DNA of 64,000 nt from Trema orientale. Its lineage: Eukaryota; Streptophyta; Magnoliopsida; Rosales; Cannabaceae. Positions 11,040 through 22,259 of the stretch are shown piece by piece. The position numbers and the translations under genes are program-made. Within the stretch, counting starts at the first letter, position 1; each line of letters starts with the position of its first letter. Below the pieces are notes generated by a model. It searched no databases, was not told the DNA's origin, and was given only the letters and a program-made list of their open reading frames with translations. The stretch lies in contig JXTC01000063.1 of NCBI GenBank assembly GCA_002914845.1, positions 383,830 to 447,829 on the forward strand, given 5' to 3'.

Positions 11040-12140
11040 AATTGATATTTTGTTCCTTCTCTTGGAATACAGCCTAAAAGTTCAAGCCCAACCAAATATT
11101 ACCCAATAGTTTAGGGAAATAAGAAAAGGACATGGATAAGACTAATTTGGGCCCAAGTTGACATTTTTTAGATATATAAGTTTTTTGGATATAAATATGA
11201 CTAACTTTTTAAGTTGATGAGAGAGAAATAAGAGCTTTCTAAAATTGCCCATAGCTGATAAGTAGAAGTTGTTGTGAACATTTAATGCACTAAATGTACT
11301 TTTTCCCTCTTTTTTCTATTTCCTTTCTTTTTTCCCTCATTCGTCGTATTTGTTTCTCTCTTTCCTCTTTTTATAGCCATGTTCTTCCTTTCTCCCTCTT
11401 TTTTTTTTTTTTTTCCTTTTCCGATCAAGGCATTCTTAATTGGAAAAAAAGGGCAAAGATTGTTGCTTAGATCTTAATTGGGAGCTTTGGCATTTGAAAG
11501 CTTAGATCTTATAAGGTAAATATGTATTTTATTTTATGAAATATTTGATAATGAGTGATCAACATTAAAGGAAGTCTACAATAGTGATTTAGAAAATATT
11601 GTGTTGAAATATTCATATATTTTTTGCTGAACTAATTATCTTCTTCGTATAATGACGATCTAGACGTTCCAGGTCAAATAGTTCATGACCTCAGGATAAA
11701 AACTACTTGACTTGGAGTCATGAACTGCTAGATATAGGGTCAAAAACTACTTGAATAGCTCTTGACCCCAGGTCACGTGGGTCAAGTACTACTTAACCTG
11801 TGATCAATAACTACTTAACTTGAAATAGCATGCAACAAAAATACAAATGAAAACTTAGATATACTCTTCTTTTTTGGTAATGGAGACTTAAATAGTGACT
11901 TTCTCGTTCTTCCCGTCAATGTCATAACTTTAGATTTCATAGATTCTTTCTTACCTTCAACTGACCTAGTTTTTGTCATTCTGGGATTTTCTGTGGTATT
12001 GGCTGAGGGTTTGGTCAAGGTATTTTAGTTTTTTATCTCGTCTGAGCCCCAATTTTTTATCCTACAATACTTATTATTAGAGGTGATCCTAAAATTGTCC
12101 AAAATGGCCCAAATCTTCTCTCTAGGAAATTGACTTGATA
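11040..12140. other. Intergenic DNA, no gene seen
   Basis: T-rich tracts at 11330-11410 and a local cluster of 'caggtcaa/ttgacct' words at about 11670-11820 ('aggtca', 'tgacct', 'tgacc'). No coding or RNA gene is supported. Confidence 0.5.
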
Positions 12141-13373
12141 GTTCAAATTTCGGACAAATATACCTTTTTAGTTCACTTTTTCAAAATAACATTTATAGTT
12201 CAAAATAATGACTTTTTTAGTTGCTTTTGGAGAGAGAAAAAATGCTCATTCTGAAACTGTCCTTTTATTATTTTACGCTTTTTAGGTGAGTATTTCCCGT
12301 CACTTCCCTACTTTCTCCCAAATTTTCCCTCCCAAATGTATAGCTTGTGATCACAATTTTGTGACTATGTGTTTTACATTATTACGAATATTGTGAGATT
12401 CTATTACTGTGATTCGTACAATCTTTATATGTTACCGTGATTTGTGACTTCCAGCTATAAAATTTGTGCCAGTCTTACGAAAGGAAGATAAGTATTCCTA
12501 TTGACCAACAATGGCTCAGCAATATTTATCTAATACAAATATAATTTTATAAGAAAAACTACACCATTTTCTTTCTTAGTAGTCATATACATGATACCTA
12601 CAGTCACATAATTCATGATAGTCATAATTTTGTGCAATGTAAAGTAGATTTGTGACTGATAGTCACAAAATTTGAGTCTATCTTATATAAGCAAAATATG
12701 CCTTCACCTTGGATAACAATGGCTTTATGATATTTTTATAACACATGTCTAATTTTATAATAAAAACTATGTTATTCTATTTATTAATAGTCATATCTGT
12801 GTTACCTACCGTCAAATAATTCTTGACAGTTATAAAATTTGTGACAATTTGGAAATTTATATCTTTTATATTAGTATTCACATGATCTATGATTTAAAGT
12901 CATATAATTTATGATGATCCAATATACACAAAATTGTCATTGTCACAAATCAATCCAACACCATAAAGCACACAAAAATTAGTCTCAAAATCCATTAGTA
13001 GTCTTAAATTCAATCTAAAAATATTCCGAAAACACACAACATTATACTGCAAAATCCCTAATTTTCCAATACTAGACTTGAAAGACTCAAAATTTTTAAT
13101 CACAATTTCCATCTCTGCAAAAATAAAAAGAAACATATAATTAAAAGACAAAGTAGCCAGATAATATCCAGTGCAAAATCACACAATCAGCAAATACAAC
13201 AAGATCAAAATAGACCTATAAGACTGAAATTTTCATAACCCCATGTCCCAAACCCTTGAATAAAATAAAGTATAAAATAATTCAAACCCCATTTTCCAAA
13301 CCCTTGAATTTTCATAACCCAAAGACTCAAAACGACGACCCACCAAGCCTAACCACAGCTCCTCTCTTTCAAC

Positions 13374-13529
13374 ATGGACTCAACTTCTTCATTCGTCTCT
13401 TCCCAGAAATCTGTAGCCACCACCATCATTTTCATCTCCCTCCTTCTTGTCATGTGTGTTGCCCTCTCCACTGTGAGATCTTTCGCCTTCCTCTTCTTCT
13501 CGACCCGGAAAACGACGATCCAGATCTAG
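13374..13529 (+). pseudogene. Possible captured gene fragment inside the TIR element
   Basis: An ATG at 13374 opens a 51-codon frame ending in TAG at 13527-13529. Its product would have a Ser/Thr-rich start followed by a hydrophobic helix (residues about 17-31, TTIIFISLLLVMCVA) and then basic residues. The base composition is clearly GC-richer than the surrounding element. Another frame continues downstream (MARPLRKLGQ at about 13541), which hints at an ancestral coding sequence disrupted by a stop or frameshift. I do not recognise the parent gene. A captured host exon is the best guess; chance is possible. Confidence 0.25.
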
Positions 13530-13695
13530 TCGTCCTACTCAATGGCTCGCCCACTCCGAAAACTCGGCCAAACTCTAAAAATAGGCCACCTCATCGTGAA
13601 TGGGACCGAAGCCGAGGTAGATTTGATTACGCCTCATCGCAAATATAACTTGAATAATAATAATTTGGACTAAAATAACTTTTTCAGGAATGGTT

Positions 13696-13726
<31 letters not shown>

Positions 13727-13898
13727 GGGGATGGCTACGGTAGGGGCGTCCCTACGTAGGGTCATGCCTTAATTATCATTGGATGGGAATCTGTGGGGAA
13801 TAACGGGAATCTGTGGAGAATCTATTTATATACAGATTCCCATCCAACGGTGAATAGACAGGGCCCTACGTAGGGGCGCCCCTACGGTAGACGCGCCC
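13727..13898. mobile_element. Palindrome-tipped MITE, copy 1 (172 bp)
   Basis: The element sits in an (AAT)n tract and is flanked by AATAATAAT on each side, consistent with a 9-bp duplication though ambiguous in a microsatellite. Its end reads 'ctacggtaggggcgcccctacgta' in pieces on both arms. The core TAGGGGCGCCCCTA is itself a perfect palindrome (right arm 13871-13884, one mismatch in the left arm). A second inverted pair inside ('attggatgggaatctgtgg' and its partner) lets nearly the whole element fold. It is strikingly GC-rich for this locus. Copy 2 is at 15509-15660. Confidence 0.8.
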
Positions 13899-13940
<42 letters not shown>

Positions 13941-13941
<1 letters not shown>

Positions 13942-14180
13942 GTATCACAGTGTTGTGTAATGCAAGTCACACTTTATATGATCATAAAATTATGATATTT
14001 TTAAGATTAATTAATTGTCACAAATAGTGTAACCCATGTCATATAAATTATGACACTAATAGTATTACAGTGTTGTGCGATGCAAGTCACACTAATGTAT
14101 GATCATAAGATTATGATATTTTTAAGACTAATCAATTGTCACAAATAATGTCACCCATGTCACATAAATTATGACACTAA
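13941..14180 (+). repeat. Two-copy tandem repeat, 120-bp unit
   Basis: Units start at 13941 and 14061 and both begin 'agtat.acagtgttgtg'. They contain 'gatcataa.attatgat' and 'tcacaaata.tgt.acccatgt' in the same order and end 'attatgacactaat'. The repeat is part of the host TIR element. Confidence 0.85.
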
Positions 14181-14239
14181 TAAAAAATTATTTTCCAAAA
14201 TACTCATAAAAAGATCATTTTATTCCAAATTAATACCAA

Positions 14240-15198
14240 TGCGGTTCATTTCCCTTGTTTATCTTCATTTCGAGTTACAAACGACATGTAGTTTTTTCTT
14301 GATGGAACTTTATTTTTCCGGTTCAAAAGAAAGGGCATACAGCCTACAGGTTGGTGAAAGCTTGCAATCCCAAACGTGTCCGAGTCAGGACTCAGGAATT
14401 AGGATACAGATATTCTGAGATGTGGGTCCACTTATGGGACCCTCCCACAGTAAAGTTTCCTAATATTAATTTCCAATTCCAGGTGATGACACAGGACTGC
14501 TCTTCCTAACTCCTAAAGTTCCTATTCGAACCACTTTATTCCCATAAAATGTTCACATCAAAAACCACTTTCGGTGGACCGTGGACGTGTTAAAGTTGAA
14601 AATTACTGAATAGTATTCATAGATTAAGCAGCACATATGTTATATGTAGCAATCTTTCTGTATCACATGACATACAGAATTCATTTGGACAAACATTCTT
14701 GGTATCTGGCAGTACTACTAAGATCGTTAGTTTTTTTCCTTTCTTTTGTAGGATATATGTCCGATTTTTCTGATCATGAGCTTCAAATTTTTAAGTCTAT
14801 ATACATACATTCAGAGGTGACCATATAGTAACTTCCTTGGGTCAGCAAGATACATGAAGAGACTTTATAAAATAAAATCACTTGCAGTCTATGAGATGAT
14901 AAAACATTTTATATATGGATACGGCAGCACTGATGCAGAAAGACATCGGAGAAAAGAGGTGGTGTGTTAAGTAATAAAGAACAACACACTTGCTTGCCCA
15001 TCATACATAAATACATATAAATACATAGTGAGGCCATGTTTGGTACACCGTAACAGAAGAAAAAGCGTTATTTGGGGTAAAACATGGAAATCCTTAAAAA
15101 GAAAAAGCACACAATTTTGTGGGTAGATGACTTATATATAATGTCGACCACTAATTTTGCAATTTGCTGGGCATCAGTTACTTTTATGAATATTGCAT
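14240..15198. other. 3' flank of the aquaporin gene
   Basis: This region includes the likely 3' untranslated region (minus strand, below 15199). I could not fix a polyadenylation signal. Nothing else is recognised. Confidence 0.5.
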
Positions 15199-17638
15199 TT
15201 ACTTGAAAGGAAGGGCCCTGATCACAATTTGATGGTACAAAGCTGCGAGTGCGGCTCCAATGAAAGGTCCCACCCAGAAAATCCACTGCACCCAACAAGA
15301 GTTTATCAATTGATACATCACATGGTAATATATATCAATAGATACATCACATGGTAATATACATATTCCTAATTCAATATGTATTTTTTTTTATTTATCT
15401 ATAGGTATTCCTTTTTTTAACGGTTAGATCATATTATCTAACAGTTATCATAATTTAGATAGTTAGAAAAAATAATAAAAATAGAAACTCATTATTTAAT
15501 ATTTTTTTAGAGGCGGCTATAGTAGGGGCGCCCCTACGTAAGGCCCCTGTTTACACACCGTTTGATGGGAATATGTGGGGAATCTGTTTATACACAGATT
15601 CTCATCAAACGGTGTATAAATAGGGCATTACGTAGGGACGCCCCTACTGTAGACGCGCCCTATTTTTTTCTCTCTACTTTTTACTATGAAAAGTTAAAAA
15701 AAAAATACCTACTGGATTGGTGTCCATATATATAGTATGAAGTGATGGAACAGATTGCTTACATGGTCATCCCAAGCATGTTCTTTGTTGTAAATGAGGG
15801 CTGCCCCAAGACTCCTTGCTGGGTTGATACCTGTCCCTGTAATAGGGATGGTGGCCAAGTGAACTAGGAACACCGCAAACCCAATTGGTAGTGGCGCCAG
15901 TATCTGAATGTCCAAATTTAATTGTTAGATCAAACAAAACAATACTGTAAAAATTTTAAAAAAAATAAACATTGTTATCCCAATATTCCAACTACACATC
16001 AACATGTTAATGCTTAGCCAACCATAATACTATGTACATATTGTGAAATTGTGACCAACAGTACTATCTTCTAACCAATCGCATATTTGCATTTATATGA
16101 CAATTTTAGGACCTAACTAATTTACAGTCTGACTCATTGAAACAAGTGAAGTACTGGTGTTGTTTTCTATTTGTATTATTTAAGTACTTATTGGTATAGA
16201 ACCAATAAGAATAGTACTAGTCAACAAAATATCCCTTGTTTAGTTTTGTTGGGTTCTGAATTCAAAACTCTCCATAATGCTAGTGGTTAAAATTAGTTGG
16301 TGAACAAGCACTCACAAAATAGTGAATTTTGTGATTAAAGTCTTCTTATGATTGTGAAACGCAATATTTCAAAAAAAAAAAAAATGATTGTGAAACACAA
16401 CCAACTGTAACTAAGTAACTATACTTTTTTAAGACTCTTATAAAGGAAAACAGAGCATTTTTACTCACAGGAACGTGGGAGTCACGGGCGTTGCGCTTGG
16501 CATCAGTGGCGGAGAAGACAGTGTATACAAGCACAAAGGTGCCCACAATCTCGGCTCCAAGGCCGTCGCCCTTGCTGTATCCGGCCGCGACGGTGTTGGC
16601 GCCACCGCCGAGCGACACGTACTGATGCTTCTCGAAGCCCCTCACCACAGCGGCGCCGCATATGGCTCCCAGACACTGCATAATTATGTAGAACACCGCT
16701 CTCGTCAATGACAGCTTCCTTGCCAACAATAGCCCGAATGTCACCGCTGGGTTGATGTGACCCCCTGCCCCAATATCACAACCAAATTTTTTAACTCATA
16801 AACTTCTTCTTCTTCTTTATAGAATTTAACTCATATTGTATCATATTATAATAAATGACTAATTTGTCATGAATTTAAATTTTTACGAGAATTGTGTTTT
16901 ATTGTGTATTGCAAAATCATATTCATTCATACCAATTTACTACAAGAAATCATCTTTTGTTTTTAGAAAGTTTTGTTTTATTTTGATGGTTTGTTTTATC
17001 GATTGTTACTGCTAATGTAACATCTGGAATTATGTTCATAATCATGCACTATAGATGTATAAGTTTCAAAGTCCAAACATTTTGTACGTACCATTTAGTT
17101 AAAAAAATTACACTACCGAAAAATAAAAGTTTCAAAACATTTTATGCGAACAATTTTTGTTTTTAGCCCCAAAAAAAAAAAAAAACAAAATACAGTCCGT
17201 CTATTTTCTAATGAAAAAATACAAAAAATTATGTTCATTATTTAGGCTGAGCTTTCTTTCTTTCTTCTTTTTTTTTTTCAAAACAAAAAAAAAAAATTCT
17301 TTACCTGAAATACCGGCAGTGCAGTAAACAAGGGCAAATATCATTCCACCAAAGGCCCAAGCAATGCCTTGGATGCCAACAGTGGAGCATTTGCTTGGAG
17401 ATTTGACGACCCCCATGACTGTCAGAACCGTGATGTAAAGAAACAAGAATGTGGCCACGAACTCGGCTATGCCGGCCCGGTAAAACGACCACGACGACAG
17501 CTCACCGGGCTCGAAGAGCGGCGCAGGCGGCGGCTCCGCGTAGTCCTTGGTGTCCTGGCTTTGAGCAGCCGTGCCTATTGGCTGTCCCTCTCTGTACCTG
17601 TTTGCTCCAAGTCTAACATCTTCTTCTTTCCCCTCCAT
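15199..17638 (-). CDS. PIP1: PIP1-class plasma-membrane aquaporin, complete, 4 exons
   Basis: Exons in transcript order: 17638-17305, 16764-16469, 15903-15763, 15285-15199. All three introns are GT-AG and the sum is 858 nt, giving 285 residues, the usual PIP1 length. PIPs form tetramers in the plasma membrane and pass water; some PIP1s need a PIP2 partner or pass CO2 and small solutes. The N-terminus [14 protein letters not shown] is the PIP1 signature. The NPA boxes are at residues 116-118 and 237-239. The selectivity filter is F96, H225, T234 and R240. Other marks are loop A Cys84, loop B phosphosite Ser111 in ISGGH, and the loop D gating His208 in RDSHVP. The C-tail is short (IRALPFK, then stop), as expected for PIP1 and lacking the PIP2 C-terminal phosphoserines. 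Introns sit at the usual PIP positions. Intron 3 carries nested MITEs. I cannot tell which paralogue this is. Confidence 0.95.
15368..15724. mobile_element. Family A MITE, copy A1, in aquaporin intron 3 (interrupted)
   Basis: The ends 'aattcaatatgtatttttt' and 'aaatacctactggattgg' match the inverted ends of the other six family A copies. The body ('gttagatcatat', 'taacagttat', 'agttagaaaaaataata') matches copies at 21376 and 27981. It is split at 15509-15660 by a younger element; removing that element and one TSD restores the continuous order seen in the copy at 27981. It begins about 39 bp inside the intron from exon 3. Confidence 0.8.
15509..15660. mobile_element. Palindrome-tipped MITE, copy 2 (152 bp), nested in A1
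   Basis: It is homologous over its length to 13727-13898: the same 'agtaggggcgcccctacgta' tip, the same internal inverted pair and the same end 'gacgcgccc'. It is flanked by a perfect 9-bp duplication TATTTTTTT (15500-15508 and 15661-15669). The uninterrupted relatives of A1 carry related sequence across this point, which supports the insertion site. The length of the duplication points to the Mutator superfamily. Confidence 0.88.
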
Positions 17639-17762
17639 TAAATTGCTACTATGGAATTTTTCTTAGCAAAAATGAAAATTAAGTGATCAGTTGGACTAAA
17701 GGAGAAGATGATTATGAAGTAGCTAGAAGATGGAATGAGTGAATAAGAAGGCTTTTCAAAGT

Positions 17763-17800
17763 TATGTTGGAAATGAGTGAAGAAATGGGGTATTTGTAGT
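17763..17800 (-). promoter_or_regulatory. Probable core promoter of the aquaporin gene
   Basis: On the minus strand 'ctacaaatacccc' (17800-17788) is a TATA-like box about 150 nt upstream of the start codon. Transcription would begin near 17765, leaving a leader of roughly 125 nt with no upstream ATG. No other TATA candidate lies closer. This is an inference from spacing. Confidence 0.4.
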
Positions 17801-18094
17801 GCAAGCTTTGGAGTTGGGACAAAAGTACTTTGGGAGTCTAGAACTGAAACTTTAATTTCTATTGGATAATATTATGGTATCAATCGTCATCTTTTTTTCT
17901 TTTATTTTCTTTTATTTTTTTTTTTTCAAGGAATATTGAAATGTGCATTATTGTAGACACACCACCGACCCCCACAGTCAGGCCTAGAAAAGTCGATTGT
18001 TTACTAGCGATCGTTCAAAGAATGTGATCGTGTCCTTATTGGTGGTAGTAAGAAATATTTTGTCGGTCTTGGTAGTGTGTCCCTTCTTCGGATC
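17801..18094. other. Upstream region of the aquaporin gene
   Basis: T-rich DNA (17890-17930) and a GC-richer patch at 17960-18080. No gene, no delimited repeat. Confidence 0.45.
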
Positions 18095-18275
18095 ACTACA
18101 AAAAATTTCACAATTTAGTTGTTTAATAAAATTTGTAATTAGAAGTTAAATTACATTATATGATTAAAAGAGTTAGTCACTAAAAAGTATTGTGATATTT
18201 ATGTTGTCACTACAAAATTTGTGACTAAAATGTGCTTTTAATCACAAAATTTATAGTACGATTTTAGCAATAAAC
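18095..18275 (+). mobile_element. CACTA-like terminus and subterminal repeats
   Basis: It starts with 'cactacaaaaaatttcac', close to the conserved CACTA (En/Spm) terminal sequence. Inward are repeated 'agtcacta', 'gtgactaaa' and 'aatcacaaaattt' words typical of subterminal arrays. No opposite terminus was found, so this is a truncated or unresolved element. Confidence 0.38.
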
Positions 18276-18706
18276 CGTAATAGATCGGGTATATATCACT
18301 CGCCCAATTAAAGTAGGGTATCTACAGACAAACAGTTAGCATATAATAAAATTTCTATCCCGCCCTATTTGTAACTAGTATCAGTACATGATTTATACAT
18401 TGCTTTGTTTAATTTTCATTCTTTACTATGTTGTTTCTCGGAAATTCTACGCTAGGGTACTAAAGAATACCTTATTAATGGAAAATGTTCGTGTACCATT
18501 TTATCAGATTCTATCGTATTTTAGCAAATCTAGTTTTCAATTTTTCCAATATATATTGGATTTATCTTGTCTTTTTTAAGTATATCATCCTTTGTTCTTG
18601 ACAATTGAGTTAACAAAAACTATTTAATTACATAAAAAAAACATATTCTGCTATTATAATGCGCTATTTTTGATACTCATTTAATTGTAGAGTACTTTAA
18701 AGATAT

Positions 18707-19032
18707 GGCCCTTTTTTCATATGATTTTGAAAAATGATCGTTTCTTACACCTCTTTGATAAATGGCCATTTTTATAATTTGATTTTAACAAATAACTGTT
18801 TTTTAAGTTGATCTATTTTTCACAAATTATATCAATTTTTGAAAAATTAAATCAATTTTTGAAAAGATAAATCAAAAAAGTAAAAAAAAAATTAAAAAAA
18901 TTAATTTTCACAAAATTAGATCAAAATATTTTGATATAAAAAATATAAAAAACAGTCACTTTTTAAATAATTTCTAAAAAATTAGGCAGTTTTTAGCAAT
19001 GTTTGAAAAACGACTATTTTGCTAAAAGGCCC
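18707..19032. mobile_element. TIR element, 326 bp, GGCCCTTTT ends
   Basis: The left end 'ggcccttttttcatatg' and the reverse complement of the right end 'gggccttttagcaaaatag' align. The similarity continues as 'ttttgaaaaatgatcgttt' against 'gtcgtttttcaaac'. The interior is almost pure A/T with internal inverted repeats. I found no clean target duplication, so the superfamily is unassigned. Confidence 0.45.
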
Positions 19033-19515
19033 TTGATTGTAATGCGCCATTTTGGCAAGTTTTCTTGTCAAATGAGTGTTCACTTGCTTTTACTTGACTT
19101 TTTGAAGTTACCGTAACTTGAAATCAAAGTCTGATGGATTTTCTATAATTTATGGGCAATAGTGGATGCATGAGTACTCCAAAAGTTCGATTTGACTGTG
19201 TGCACTAGAGCTGAAAATGGCTCATGATGCAAGTATGCTACGCCGCGTGTAAATTTCTTGTCGTAGATTGGAGTCTTCAAATTTTTAACATTTAATTCGT
19301 TTAACTATAAATGCAAAACACTATGTGCAACGACGGGAGTTAAATTATTTGTTATGTTTTAGATTATGGAAGACTAAATCTTCGTTTTTCAAGTGAGATT
19401 TAATTAATAATTTTTATTTATTATAAAAAATAAAAAAAATAATTTATAAATTTTGAGCGTTGAACTCCAGATTTAGTGCTCAATCCTCACTCATCTCATC
19501 TTATTTACTGACTTA

Positions 19516-19944
19516 GGTTATGTTTGGTAGAGAGGAAAGAAAGTAAGAGAGAAGGAAAAATTAGGAGGGAAAGAAAATGTGTAGGATGGAAAGGAAAGTG
19601 TCTTTCCTCAATTGTTGTTTGGTATGTAGGAAGGAAAGAGAATTAGTATATTTTAAAATGACTATTTTGCCCTTTTTATTAAAATTTTAAAAGTAGTATA
19701 CAAGGTTAATTTGGTAAATTTACTTTAAAGCATTTGTAAAAAAACTTTTCTTCTCCCTTTTCTCTCCATTTTTGGGAGGAAAATATTGGAGTGGGTCCCA
19801 CCATATTTTTCCCTCCCCTTTTCTCTTCCATTTTCTCTTCCCTTCTCTTTTCCCTCTTACCAAACAACTCAAAATTTTTTTTCCCTCCACTTTTCCCTCA
19901 AAACTTTTCCTTCCTCTCCCTTTTCCTTCCTACCAAACATAACC
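19516..19944. mobile_element. Tourist/PIF-Harbinger-like MITE, 429 bp
   Basis: A perfect 15-bp terminal inverted repeat GGTTATGTTTGGTAG is flanked by the trinucleotide duplication TTA (19513-19515 and 19945-19947). That TSD and the 'GTTTGG' tip are standard for Tourist-type MITEs mobilised by PIF/Harbinger transposases. Purine-rich and pyrimidine-rich arms ('gaggaaag' left, 'ctttcc' right) would pair, so the element can form a long hairpin. Open frames near 19786-19986 are pyrimidine-run artefacts. Confidence 0.85.
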
Positions 19945-20081
19945 TTAGTCCCAATAGGCAGAAGACTAAGTCTACTTAATTTCTAGATGACAAGAAACTT
20001 AAAACAAAAGTAAATTTAGCACTTATTTTAGAATTTGTAATAATCACTATTGTCATCTTAAGTTAAGTTTTAAACAATGAC

Positions 20082-20312
20082 ATCAATCTAGTAGGTATTT
20101 TTTTTAATTTATCTATAGGTATTATTTTGGCCAAGTGAAATTCATCATGCACGTATAAATAATAGAGAGAAAAAAGTATTAAATAATATATATTTATTTT
20201 TTATTATTTTTTCTAACTATGCAATTTATAATAATCGTTAGATAATGATTTAATAACTAGAAAAAAAAAATACTTACAACTCGATAAAAAAAAATACCTA
20301 CTGAATTATGGC
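20082..20312. mobile_element. Family A MITE, copy A2
   Basis: The ends 'atcaatctagtaggta' and 'tacctactgaattatgg' match the family termini, with 'ctataggtattattttggcca' inside. Unlike other copies it is not embedded in a (TA)n tract. It is diverged, so probably old. Confidence 0.65.
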
Positions 20313-20648
20313 CTTTAAACAATAATTGTCTAATGCCATCACAAACCGACACGTCAAAAGTGTATGTACATATAACTATACATAATGGATCAACGGTCGG
20401 TGATATTCAATGTGTAGCACTGTGTATTTAGGAAAAAGACGTTTCTTTTAACTATGAGGGAAATGCTGGCTATGATTTAATTAATTTTGATTTTTTAAAA
20501 ATAATAAAGGAATAGTAGCTTCTTGACATTATAATTGTCCTGATCGAAAGTCCCATAATATATATGGCCATTTTTCTGTCCATAAGACTATATAATAAAC
20601 ATGTAATTAAATTGTAGAATTTTTTATTTTAGTATTACTCAATTATTA

Positions 20649-21211
20649 GGGATAATAACAAAACTATCCTATGGTTTTGATGAAATACTCAATATATCCC
20701 TTCAGTTTTTATAAATTATAAAAATATCCCCTTTAATTGGCAACTTAATATAAATTTCAACCTTATAGCTTATTAGGTCAAAATTAACAAACAACATGTC
20801 AAAATTACCCTACTTCTAAACTTGTAACAAAACAAATATTACTTAAAGAACAATCAATAGTGTTCAATGAATAAAAAAATAGTGGTGGATGAAAGATAAA
20901 AATGACTAAGAATAAGAAAATTTTGTAAAGAAAAGTCTTACATGATTTTTTTAAAGAAATTCTTTCATTTTTTTAGCTCTTTAATTGTATTTATGTAATA
21001 GTATCTTGGTCATTTCAAAATAACTTGTTTGTTATAAGTTTAGAGAGAAGGTAATTTTGACATTTTGTTTGTTAATTTTGACCTAATAAGCTATAGGGGT
21101 GAAATTTGTATTAATTTACCAATCAAAGAGGATATTTTTGTAATTTATAAAAATTAAAGGGATATATTGAGCATTTCATCAAAACCCAAGAGATAATTTT
21201 GTTACTATCCC
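20649..21211. mobile_element. Mutator-type MITE M1, 563 bp, long TIR
   Basis: Terminal repeats of about 170 bp start GGGATAATAAC (left) and GGGATAGTAAC (right, reverse complement). They continue through 'gatgaaatactcaatatatccc' in matching pieces. A perfect 9-bp duplication CAATTATTA flanks it (20640-20648 and 21212-21220). The middle is A/T-rich with no coding. Long TIRs plus a 9-bp TSD define a non-autonomous Mutator-like element. Confidence 0.88.
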
Positions 21212-21375
21212 CAATTATTATTTGCCTATTTTCATTGTTCATGAGCTTTGCCCAAAAACCTTTTACAAATAAGAACAAGATACTTAGCCTCTTGTTATAA
21301 ATTAAATCATAGCTCAAAATGGAATGTGTCCAACAAATATAAGAGAAGCATTATTTGAAATATATATATGTAGGT

Positions 21376-21592
21376 TCTCAATTTAATAGGTATTTTTTTA
21401 ACCTATTTATAGGTATTTTTTTAGCTATTAGATCATAATCTAATGTCTAATTATAATTTAAGTAGTTTAAAAATAATAAAGATAAATATATATTATGTAA
21501 TAATTTTCTCTCTCCGATTTTTACTATAAAAAAATGTGTATAATTAAGTAAATATCTATAAATACATTAAAAAAGTGCCTATATATATAAAA
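21376..21592. mobile_element. Family A MITE, copy A3
   Basis: It starts 'tctcaatttaataggta' right after a (TA)n tract and ends in degraded sequence before 'tatatata'. The body matches A1 and A4 ('agctattagatcataatctaa', 'ttttctctctcc'). The right terminus is eroded. Confidence 0.6.
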
Positions 21593-21809
21593 GCTCACAA
21601 TCATAAGTACCGACTTCAGAGTAAAGTCATCAACTTATACAATATGCTGATATGCATATTGCTTTCAGCCACAATTGATCCCAATAACAAATACTAATGA
21701 TTTTTATTATAGATCCTAATAGTAATTATTAATGGTTCATTATGATTGTGGATGAGATTGGCCCAAGCACCAAAGGGGATAAAAAAAATACCCAAATGAA
21801 AAAAATAAT

Positions 21810-22169
21810 GGGGCCGTTTGGTTCGCACATTCCATTCCATTGGAATGGAAAATCCATTTGAATGGGTGTTTGTTTCAACAACTCTAAATTTTCCATTCAA
21901 ATGGTCTTTTGGAATGAGTGTTTGTTTCAACAATTTAGTTTTTCCATTCAAATGGTTCATCAGTCACATCAACTATTTGAATGGATTTTTGTGTCTTGGA
22001 TGAGAATGGAGGGGAAGAGGTGTTTTTGAATGGTCCATTCCAATACTCCCATTCTAATTATAACCCATTCTACTATTTTTTCCATTCAAATGTTTTCCAT
22101 TCCAATTATAACCCATTCCACAATTTCCATTCAAATACACACATTCAAATAGGCGAAACAAACGGGGCC
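21810..22169. mobile_element. Tourist-like MITE with ATTCCATT repeats, 360 bp
   Basis: The termini GGGGCCGTTTGGTTCG and (reverse complement) GGCCCCGTTTGTTTCG flank arms built of repeated 'cattccattcaaatg' and 'gaatggaa' words that can pair. AATAAT occurs on both sides, so the exact target duplication is uncertain. It is non-coding. The open frames around 21694-22238 are produced by the repeats. Confidence 0.7.
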
Positions 22170-22259
22170 AATAATAATAAAAGTTCATATTTTATTTTTG
22201 GTGGAAGTTGGAAAAGCTTCACATGTGGTATTATATAAACGTTAAATATGAATCATTAT

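Larger units (their letters stand above)
12150..14235. mobile_element. Large non-autonomous TIR element, possibly Pack-type
   Basis: About 2.1 kb lie between imperfect inverted ends (left 'cctttttagttcactttttcaaaataa' region at about 12160-12190; right reverse complement at about 14190-14235). The element shares the 'gacattttt...ttggagagagaa' subterminal block and repeated 'gtcacaaaattt/aaattttgtgac' words with the element at 23011-24519. The A/T-rich arms enclose a GC-richer, gene-like segment at 13330-13640. It is interrupted by the 172-bp element at 13727-13898. No transposase is visible and I found no clear target duplication. A Pack-MULE-like interpretation is an inference. Confidence 0.4.

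Noticed and set aside
16475..16711. Plus-strand open frame of 78 codons over aquaporin exon 2
   Set aside because: It is the antisense shadow of the PIP1 exon; the GC-rich coding strand creates the frame.
17369..17641. Plus-strand open frame of 90 codons over aquaporin exon 1
   Set aside because: Antisense shadow of PIP1 exon 1, no homology of its own.
18656..19055. Direct repeat 'taatgcgc.atttt' on both sides of the 326-bp element
   Set aside because: The copies are not adjacent to the element ends, so they cannot be its target duplication; probably coincidence.
19786..19986. Phe/Ser/Pro-rich open frames
   Set aside because: They come from the pyrimidine-rich arm of the Tourist-like MITE.
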